7,014 bases of DNA, from assembly GCA_036563895.1 (NCBI GenBank), contig DATCLN010000059.1:1-7014 (forward strand), in the 5' to 3' direction. Origin of the DNA: ZCTH02-B3 sp036563895 (lineage in GTDB: Bacteria > Bacillota > Bacilli > Paenibacillales > Paenibacillaceae). A program made the translations under genes and the position numbers. Under the pieces are notes generated by a model, which ran no database searches, had not been told where the DNA came from, and was given only the letters and a program-made list of their open reading frames with translations. This document shows positions 1 through 4,850 of this stretch, in pieces (position 1 is the stretch's first letter; each line of letters opens with the position of its first letter).

Positions 1-94
1 GCCGGGAAGCGGAAAACGGGACGCGTTCGACGACGACCCCTTCGCGGACGCCGGCAGACCGGTGGACATTTCGGACGACGATTTGCCGTTCTGA
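1..94 (+). CDS. ssb: Single-stranded DNA-binding protein, C-terminal end only
   Basis: This is the last 30 codons of a gene that begins before the window; the reading frame starts at base 2 and the stop is TGA at 92-94. The visible peptide is an acidic, Gly/Asp-rich linker ending in DISDDDLPF. That matches the conserved acidic tip of bacterial SSB (D-D-D-L/I-P-F), which docks DNA replication and repair partners such as PriA, RecQ-type helicases and RecO. The OB-fold is off-window, so nothing can be said about it. Identification rests on the tip plus the position directly upstream of rpsR, which is the standard rpsF-ssb-rpsR order in Firmicutes. The gap to rpsR is 29 bp, so the two are almost certainly co-transcribed. 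Confidence 0.93.
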   Translation, partial: PGSGKRDAFDDDPFADAGRPVDISDDDLPF

Positions 95-123
95 AACGAT
101 GCTGAGGAAAAGGAGGAGAAACA

Positions 124-450
124 ATGAGCGAACAACAGGCCCAGGCGCCGGCGAAGGAAGCCGCCGCGCGCGAAACGCAGACGCGGGAAAAGAGCGCGGA
201 AACCCGCGAACGCGAGCCGAAGAAGTACCGCCGCGGCCGCAACAAGCGGCGCAAGGTGTGCTATTTCACCGTCAACAAGATCGAGTACATCGACTACAAG
301 GACGTCGATCTGCTGCGCAAGTTCATCAGCGAACGGGGCAAAATCCTGCCGCGCCGCGTGACCGGCACCAAGGCGAAATACCAGCGGATGCTGACCGTCG
401 CCATCAAGCGGGCCCGCCAGATGGCGCTGCTCCCGTACACGACGGATTGA
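124..450 (+). CDS. rpsR: 30S ribosomal protein S18
   Basis: Encodes 108 residues of bS18, the small-subunit platform protein that binds 16S rRNA next to S6. The core starts near residue 37 (RRGRNKRRKVCYFTVNKI), followed by IDYKDVDLL, the signature SERGKILPRRVTGT and the ending ALLPYTTD. All are hallmark S18 segments and closely resemble Bacillales homologues. A strong Shine-Dalgarno AGGAGG at 111-116 lies 7 nt before the ATG at 124 and fixes the start. The protein is longer than usual (B. subtilis S18 is 79 aa). The extra roughly 29 N-terminal residues are Ala/Glu/Arg/Lys-rich, charged and probably disordered. The gene follows ssb by 29 bp and is followed by a strong terminator, so it is the last gene of the rpsF-ssb-rpsR operon. 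Confidence 0.98.
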   Translation: MSEQQAQAPAKEAAARETQTREKSAETREREPKKYRRGRNKRRKVCYFTVNKIEYIDYKDVDLLRKFISERGKILPRRVTGTKAKYQRMLTVAIKRARQMALLPYTTD

Positions 451-470
451 CGCGGTCCGCGAAAGCACGC

Positions 471-515
471 CCGCCCTTCCGCCTCGAGCGGCGGGGCGGT
501 TTTTTTGATTTTTTT
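471..515 (+). terminator. Intrinsic terminator after rpsR
   Basis: A GC-rich hairpin has arms 471-482 and 488-499: eleven pairs including one G-U, plus one T/C mismatch at 478/492. The loop is 483-487 (CTCGA). A run of seven T follows at 500-506, with a second T-rich patch at 508-515. It starts 20 bp after the rpsR stop and is expected to end the ssb-rpsR transcript. The stem and U-run are read directly from the sequence. Confidence 0.93.
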
Positions 516-522
516 CGGCAAT

Positions 523-550
523 TGAAAACAAAACCGCGGGCTGCGTCGTC
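523..550 (+). promoter_or_regulatory. Candidate ECF-sigma-type promoter for the LCP gene
   Basis: TGAAAAC at 523-529 is followed after 17 nt by CGTC at 547-550. This resembles the AAC/CGTC bipartite pattern recognised by Bacillus ECF sigma factors of the SigM/SigX/SigW group (tgAAAC, 16-17 nt, CGTM). It carries one extra A in the -35 element. A start of transcription near 556-559 would leave a leader of about 45 nt before the LCP start at 601. A sigma-A reading is poorer: TTGAAA (522-527) and TATTAA (553-558) are 25 nt apart, too far for a normal promoter. In B. subtilis several LCP genes are controlled by ECF sigma factors of envelope stress, which makes the placement sensible. It remains a motif match only. 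Confidence 0.42.
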
Positions 551-600
551 CATATTAACACGGGAATTATTTTTCTTTGAGGTGCAGAGGGGGCATTTTC

Positions 601-1620
601 ATGCGATGGTCGCGCAAAAAGCGTTGGACAGCCGGGGTGCTGCTGGCCGTCCTTCTGCTGGGTGCGATCGCATACTGGCAAAGGACGGCGCTCGCTCTGT
701 GGGGCTTTGATCTCTTTTTCGCCAAATCCGTGGAGAGAAAACTTCAGAAATCGTATCAGCCCATTGACGGGAGAACCGAAGAACAGCCGGCCGGGCAGGG
801 GCTGAAAGAGGAAGCGAAAAGACCCTATACCCTGCTCCTGCTCGGCGTGGATCAGCGGGGCAAAGAGCGCGGGCGGTCCGACACGGTGATCCTGGCGGCG
901 GTGCGCCCGGCGGACGGCGCCGCTCTGATGATCTCGGTGCCGCGGGATTCCTATGTGGAAATGCCGGGCCGCGGCATGGACAAAATGGCCCACGCCTACG
1001 CCTACGGGGAAGCCAAACTGGCCGTGGAGACGGTGGAGAAGCTGTTCGGCGTGCCGGTGGAGCATTACGCCGCCGTCAATTTCCAGGGCTTCCGCGACGC
1101 GGTGGACGCCATCGGCGGCGTCGAGCTGCCGGTGGAACGCGATCTGGTCAACAACGATCCGGGCCACGAAAAATTTGTCGTAAAGGCGGGAAAGCCGGTC
1201 TACAACGGGGAAGAGGCGCTCAATTTCGTGCGCTTCCGGGAGGACGCCGGCGGCGACATCAGCCGGACGCAGCGGCAGAAGCAGTTTCTGGAGGCCCTGC
1301 TTGCCAAGGCGACGCGGGTGAACCAATGGACGAAGATTCCGGAACTCTTCGACATCATGGGCGACAACTTCCGGACCGACATCACCCCTGCGGAGCTGAT
1401 CGAGCAGGCCAAATGGGTGCTGTCCGCCGACACCCGCCTCATCTACAGCCACACGCTGGCCGGCAAGGGCCGGATGATCAATTCCCTGTGGTATTATGTC
1501 CTGGATGAAGAGGATGTCGCCCGGGCGTCGGAATGGCTGAAGGCCTGGCTTGACCCGGCGAAGAGCCTGTACGAGCTGCCGAAGCCGGGACTGGACGAAC
1601 CGGTTCCGGGGATGGACTAG
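601..1620 (+). CDS. LytR-CpsA-Psr (LCP) family cell-wall glycopolymer ligase
   Basis: Encodes 339 residues. LCP enzymes sit in the membrane with the catalytic domain outside and transfer undecaprenyl-linked wall teichoic acid or other anionic polymers to peptidoglycan. A basic N-terminus (MRWSRKKRW) and a hydrophobic segment at residues 10-26 form the signal anchor. The LCP domain spans about 75-265 and has LLLLGVDQR (78-86), RSDTVILA (92-99), SVPRDSYVEMPG with R115/D116, KMAHAYAYG, and RFREDAGGDISRTQRQ with R211, R213, D219, R222 and R225. These Arg/Asp residues bind the lipid pyrophosphate and Mg2+ in known structures. ATG 601 is preferred because GAGGGGG at 587-593 precedes it; an in-frame TTG at 577 has no suitable ribosome site. 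The stop at 1618-1620 may be premature: a hydrophilic tail continues in the -1 frame to 1691. Which polymer it transfers cannot be told from sequence. Confidence 0.93.
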   Translation: MRWSRKKRWTAGVLLAVLLLGAIAYWQRTALALWGFDLFFAKSVERKLQKSYQPIDGRTEEQPAGQGLKEEAKRPYTLLLLGVDQRGKERGRSDTVILAAVRPADGAALMISVPRDSYVEMPGRGMDKMAHAYAYGEAKLAVETVEKLFGVPVEHYAAVNFQGFRDAVDAIGGVELPVERDLVNNDPGHEKFVVKAGKPVYNGEEALNFVRFREDAGGDISRTQRQKQFLEALLAKATRVNQWTKIPELFDIMGDNFRTDITPAELIEQAKWVLSADTRLIYSHTLAGKGRMINSLWYYVLDEEDVARASEWLKAWLDPAKSLYELPKPGLDEPVPGMD

Positions 1621-1691
1621 GCGGGCAAAATGACGATAATGACAGTAAAGACGGCAAGGGCGCCGGCGGGAAAAAGCCGCAGGCCGTCTGA
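1609..1691 (+). other. Out-of-frame continuation of the LCP C-terminal tail (possible frameshift)
   Basis: In the frame one base back from the LCP gene, the sequence reads as a Gly/Asp/Asn/Lys-rich tail that includes QNDDNDSKDGKGAGGKK and ends at TGA 1689-1691. Such low-complexity hydrophilic tails are common at the C-terminus of LCP proteins. The switch can be explained by one missing G in the GGGG run at 1608-1611: five Gs would carry the LCP frame through and give a protein of about 363 residues. The gap to the next gene would then be 29 bp instead of 100. It could be a sequencing or assembly error, a real recent mutation, or chance open frame in GC-rich DNA. The functional domain is complete before this point. 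Confidence 0.5.
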
Positions 1692-1720
1692 ACTGCATCT
1701 GAACGGCGGGAGGTAGGGCG

Positions 1721-3811
1721 ATGGAACGGCTGGCCGGCGGAAGGCGCCGGAGGATGCGCCGCCACATGCGGATCGCGGTGTTCGCGCTGACCGCGGCGAT
1801 TGCGGCGGTGCTGATCGGGGTCTGGGCGGCCCAGGAATGGCCGGTCCGGATGCCGGGGCTGGGCGGCGAACCGCCCGCGCAGCCGCAGCAGCCGTCCGGC
1901 GCGCCGGGCGCTCCGGTGCAAAACGGGCAGGAACCGGGCGGGACCGGCGACGGAGCGAACGGCGCGGAGCCGGGCGGCGGGACGGCGGACGGCGGGGCGG
2001 CCGGAGAAACGGAAGAGGCCGAATACGACCCGGACGCCTTCGTGACGCAAGAGGATTTGGCCATCGAATACGATATCGTGATCCAAAACGGCCGGGTCAT
2101 CAATCCGGAGACGAAGCTGGACCGGGAAGGGCTCAACATCGGCATCATCGGCGGAACCATCGGCGTGGTCACGTCGCATCCGCTGAAGGGCAAACGGGTC
2201 ATCGACGCCACCGGCCTGGTGGTGGCGCCCGGCTTCATCGACAATCTCTCCTACGATCCGAACCCTTACGGCGTGTGGAACAAGATCGCCGACGGCGTCA
2301 CCGCCAACATCGCCATGCACGGCGGCACGTCGTCTCCGAAGAGCTGGTACTCCTATTACGAGCGCAACCGCACGCCCGTGCATTTCGGCGCTTCCTTCTT
2401 TTATACGCAAGCCCGCAACCAGTTCAGCCTGAGCCGGTACGCTTCGGCAAGCAAGGCGCAGATCGGCAAGCTGGTCAGGGACGCGGAAGAGGCGCTGAAC
2501 AACGGGGCGCTGGGCATCTCCTTCAGCCTCGAATACGTGCCCGGGATCGGCCCGGAAGAGATCCTGCCGCTTATGGAGCTGGCGCACAAGTACAACGTCC
2601 CGGTATATTTCCACGCGCGCTACTCCGACATGGAGGAGCCGGGCACGAACATCGACGCGCTGAATGAGATCATCGGGTACGCGCGGGCCACCGGGGCGGC
2701 GGTCCACATCGACCACATCCACAGCACCGGCGGCACGTTTTCCATGAAACAGTCCCTGCAGATGATTGCCGAAGCGCGGGCGGAAGGGCTGGACATCACC
2801 GCCTGCGTGTACCCGTACGATTTCTGGGGGACCTACCTCAACTCCGCGCGGTTTGACGAAGGCTGGCAGCAGCGATTCCGCATCAGCTACGAAGACCTGC
2901 AGATCGCGGGGACGTCGGAGCGGCTGACGGCGGAGACCTTCCGGAAATACCGCCGGGAAGGCAAGCTGGCCGTCGCCTACGCCATCCCCGAGGAGGACCT
3001 GATCGACGCACTCAAGGCCGATTTCGTCATGATCGGCAGCGACGCGATCCTGGAGCCGGGCAACAACAACCATCCGCGGGCGTCGGGCACCTTCGCCCGC
3101 ACCATCGGCATGTATGTGCGGGAAAAAGGCGTCATCGATCTCATGGACGCCATCGACAAGATGACGCTGATGCCCGCGCAGCGGCTGGAGAAGCAGGCCC
3201 CCGCCCTTCGCAGGAAAGGCCGCATCGCCAAGGGGATGGACGCGGACATCGTCATTTTCGATTACAACGAAATCCGCGACCGCTCCACGGTGGAACGGCC
3301 CGACCTGCCGTCCGCGGGCATCCGGTACGTGCTGATCGGCGGCCAGGTGGCCATGGACGAAAACGGCGTGAACAAAAACGTGCGCGCGGGGCAGCCGATC
3401 CGCAGCGAGTTCGTCCGCGTGGCGGACGTGACGGAAAAGCTGTTCCTGGATGAAATGACGGTTCCCCTCGTCGGGTACCGCGGTCAGCGCTATTTTGACC
3501 TGGAAGCGCTGAAGGGGTTCGGCTACGGCCTGTCCTGGAACCGGACGGACCGCACCTGGACCATCACCGGCGGCGCGGCGGAGGGGTCGGGAGCCGGAAG
3601 CGGCGTGGAGATTCCCGTTCCGGAGCGGGGAGAGCTGATGCTGGAACGCGGCTACCGGGCGGTATGGAACAGCGGCGGGAAAACGTCCGCCGTCGAGCTG
3701 CTTTCCATCGGCGAACGGGCCTATGCGCCGCTGTCGCTGCTTGAGGCGCTCGGCTGGGAAGTGGCCGAAGAAGCCGGAGGCGCGCGGGCGGTGCCGCCCG
3801 CCGGTCTGTAG
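1721..3811 (+). CDS. Membrane-anchored amidohydrolase of the D-aminoacylase type with stalk-like C-terminus
   Basis: Encodes 696 residues. A basic N-terminus and one membrane helix (about 17-36) act as an uncleaved anchor, followed by a Pro/Gly/Ala/Glu-rich linker (about 40-105). The amidohydrolase fold follows (about 115-560): YDIVIQNGRVINPETKLD, then VIDATGLVVAPGFID (166-174), FHARYSD (H298), VHIDHIHSTG (H332), MIGSDA (D441), NNNHPRASGTFAR (H451/R453), and GRIAKGMDADIVIFD. This layout matches N-acyl-D-amino-acid deacylases, which hydrolyse acyl-D-amino acids. The canonical HxH after PGFID is N175-L-S177, and the usual zinc-ligand Cys is replaced by H200 (AMHGGTS). Residues about 575-690 hold two segments like copper-amine-oxidase N-terminal (stalk) repeats, near 581-608 and 665-685. 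GGAGGT at 1709-1714 lies 6 nt before the ATG. It probably shares the LCP transcript. Substrate is unknown; an extracellular peptidoglycan-related D-amino acid or peptide is only a guess. Confidence 0.85.
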   Translation: MERLAGGRRRRMRRHMRIAVFALTAAIAAVLIGVWAAQEWPVRMPGLGGEPPAQPQQPSGAPGAPVQNGQEPGGTGDGANGAEPGGGTADGGAAGETEEAEYDPDAFVTQEDLAIEYDIVIQNGRVINPETKLDREGLNIGIIGGTIGVVTSHPLKGKRVIDATGLVVAPGFIDNLSYDPNPYGVWNKIADGVTANIAMHGGTSSPKSWYSYYERNRTPVHFGASFFYTQARNQFSLSRYASASKAQIGKLVRDAEEALNNGALGISFSLEYVPGIGPEEILPLMELAHKYNVPVYFHARYSDMEEPGTNIDALNEIIGYARATGAAVHIDHIHSTGGTFSMKQSLQMIAEARAEGLDITACVYPYDFWGTYLNSARFDEGWQQRFRISYEDLQIAGTSERLTAETFRKYRREGKLAVAYAIPEEDLIDALKADFVMIGSDAILEPGNNNHPRASGTFARTIGMYVREKGVIDLMDAIDKMTLMPAQRLEKQAPALRRKGRIAKGMDADIVIFDYNEIRDRSTVERPDLPSAGIRYVLIGGQVAMDENGVNKNVRAGQPIRSEFVRVADVTEKLFLDEMTVPLVGYRGQRYFDLEALKGFGYGLSWNRTDRTWTITGGAAEGSGAGSGVEIPVPERGELMLERGYRAVWNSGGKTSAVELLSIGERAYAPLSLLEALGWEVAEEAGGARAVPPAGL

Positions 3812-3846
3812 GCATCGGCAAATGAACAAGGACGGGCCTTGTCACG

Positions 3847-3881
3847 GGTTATTCCGCGGCAAACGCGGAATAACCTTTTTT
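3847..3881 (+). terminator. Intrinsic terminator after the amidohydrolase gene
   Basis: A perfect 12-bp inverted repeat (arms 3847-3858, GGTTATTCCGCG, and 3864-3875) has a 5-nt loop, GCAAA, and is followed by six T at 3876-3881. A small 6-bp hairpin with arms 3826-3831 and 3837-3842 (ACAAGG/CCTTGT) lies just upstream and may stack on it. The terminator begins 35 bp after the amidohydrolase stop and should close the LCP-amidohydrolase transcript. Confidence 0.96.
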
Positions 3882-3882
3882 G

Positions 3883-3891
3883 TGCTATAAT
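3883..3891 (+). promoter_or_regulatory. Extended -10 promoter for yybS-gdpP-rplI
   Basis: TGCTATAAT at 3883-3891 is a perfect extended -10 element (TG-N-TATAAT) for the housekeeping sigma factor, starting two bases after the T-run of the preceding terminator. The expected start of transcription is near 3898. No TTGACA-like -35 hexamer exists at 15-19 nt spacing, because that region is the terminator stem. The promoter therefore probably relies on the extended -10. It would give a leader of about 32 nt before yybS. Confidence 0.75.
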
Positions 3892-3929
3892 CAACTTTAC
3901 GGTTACACTCCGAAACCGAGGTGACGCGG

Positions 3930-4832
3930 TTGAACACGGGTGGGAAGCCGCTGCTGCTGGCGGCGGCATTGGCTCTGGCGCTGGCCGGGACGATGACGTC
4001 CGCCGGCGTCGTGACGCTATGGTTCGTCATGCCGCTGACCACGGCCCTGATCGTCCTGCTGAATCCCGTCGCCGCGGCCTTCCACATCGCGCTCGGTTTC
4101 GCAGGCGCCTTCTTCCTGCTCGGGGAAAGCGGCGGACTGCCGGCGCTGTACATGGGAGCGTTTTTCCTTGTGCCCGCCGCCGTGACGGGGCATCTCTACC
4201 GGCGGGGCGCGAATGCCAAAACGGCGGTCGTCGCCTGTTTTCTGACGGTGCTGGCGACGCTGCTTTTGCAAATGGCCTTGGCCCAGGCCGTGTTCCGCTT
4301 CGACCCGGCCGCCGGGATCCGCGATTATCTGGAGCGGACCGCGGCGCAGCTCGGCTCCGGAGACCCCTCGATGATGCCGGGAAACTGGGAGGAGGCCGTG
4401 CGCGACATCGCCGAGGGAACGATGGCAGTGCTTCCGACCCTGCTTTGGTTTGCCGCGTTCGTGCTGACGGTCGTCAACCAGTATGTGGGCAGACGCCTTG
4501 CGGGTTGGGCCGGCGTGTCCGTGCCCGGGCTTCCGCCAATCCGGACCTGGCGCCTGCCGCGCCATCTGGTGCTTGTGTATCTGATCGCGCTGATCGCCGC
4601 TTTGTTTCCGCTGGAAGGTTTCCTGAGCGGCGCGGTGAACAACCTGCTCCCGCTGCTCAGGCTGGCTTTCACGATCCAGGCCATCGGTTTTCTGTTTTTC
4701 ATCGCCGACGCCAAGCGCTGGCCGCGCGTCGTTCCCGTGCTCCTGTCGGCTCCGGTTCTGCTGTTTCCGCCGTTTTATCTGGTCGGGCTGCTGGATACGG
4801 CGTTTCCGCTGCGGAAGTATTTCGTCAAATAA
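3930..4832 (+). CDS. yybS: YybS family polytopic membrane protein (DUF2232)
   Basis: Encodes 300 residues from a TTG start. The TTG at 3930 is preferred over the in-frame GTG at 3921 because GAGGTGA (3918-3924), a full match to the anti-Shine-Dalgarno, lies 5 nt upstream of the TTG and overlaps the GTG. The protein is almost wholly hydrophobic with about eight membrane segments: roughly 8-20, 26-44, 47-64, 70-88, 98-121, 165-187, 213-233 and 246-290, the last perhaps two helices. A more polar loop at about 122-163 contains NWEEAVRDIAEG. There are no catalytic motifs I recognise. Assignment to YybS/DUF2232 rests on this profile and on the conserved yybS-gdpP-rplI order in Bacillales. The fold resembles small-molecule transporter membrane subunits, but its function is not established. 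It ends 18 bp before gdpP and is co-transcribed with it. Confidence 0.87.
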   Translation: MNTGGKPLLLAAALALALAGTMTSAGVVTLWFVMPLTTALIVLLNPVAAAFHIALGFAGAFFLLGESGGLPALYMGAFFLVPAAVTGHLYRRGANAKTAVVACFLTVLATLLLQMALAQAVFRFDPAAGIRDYLERTAAQLGSGDPSMMPGNWEEAVRDIAEGTMAVLPTLLWFAAFVLTVVNQYVGRRLAGWAGVSVPGLPPIRTWRLPRHLVLVYLIALIAALFPLEGFLSGAVNNLLPLLRLAFTIQAIGFLFFIADAKRWPRVVPVLLSAPVLLFPPFYLVGLLDTAFPLRKYFVK

Positions 4833-4850
4833 ACGGGAGAGAAATGCGAC

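Noticed and set aside
522..558. Sigma-A promoter TTGAAA/TATTAA ahead of the LCP gene
   Set aside because: The elements are 25 nt apart, well beyond the usual 16-18 nt spacing. The ECF-type reading fits spacing better.
577..600. TTG at 577 as the start of the LCP gene
   Set aside because: There is no ribosome binding site upstream of it. The likely ribosome site GAGGGGG (587-593) lies between it and ATG 601, and starting at 601 gives a normal basic N-terminus plus anchor.
99..710. A + strand frame of 203 codons overlapping rpsR and the LCP start
   Set aside because: It is out of frame with rpsR, crosses the rpsR terminator, and its product is an Arg-rich shadow with no domain.
1478..3829. 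A 783-codon open frame on the minus strand, antisense to the amidohydrolase gene
   Set aside because: It mirrors the real gene in GC-rich DNA, where stop codons are rare opposite strong codon bias. Its product is a His/Arg/Pro-rich mixture with no recognisable domain, and it runs across the LCP end and a terminator region.
3822..3890. A 22-codon ORF starting at ATG 3822 and running through the terminator hairpin, considered as a leader peptide
   Set aside because: It has no ribosome binding site and no run of regulatory codons, and it consists mostly of the terminator stem and T-run.
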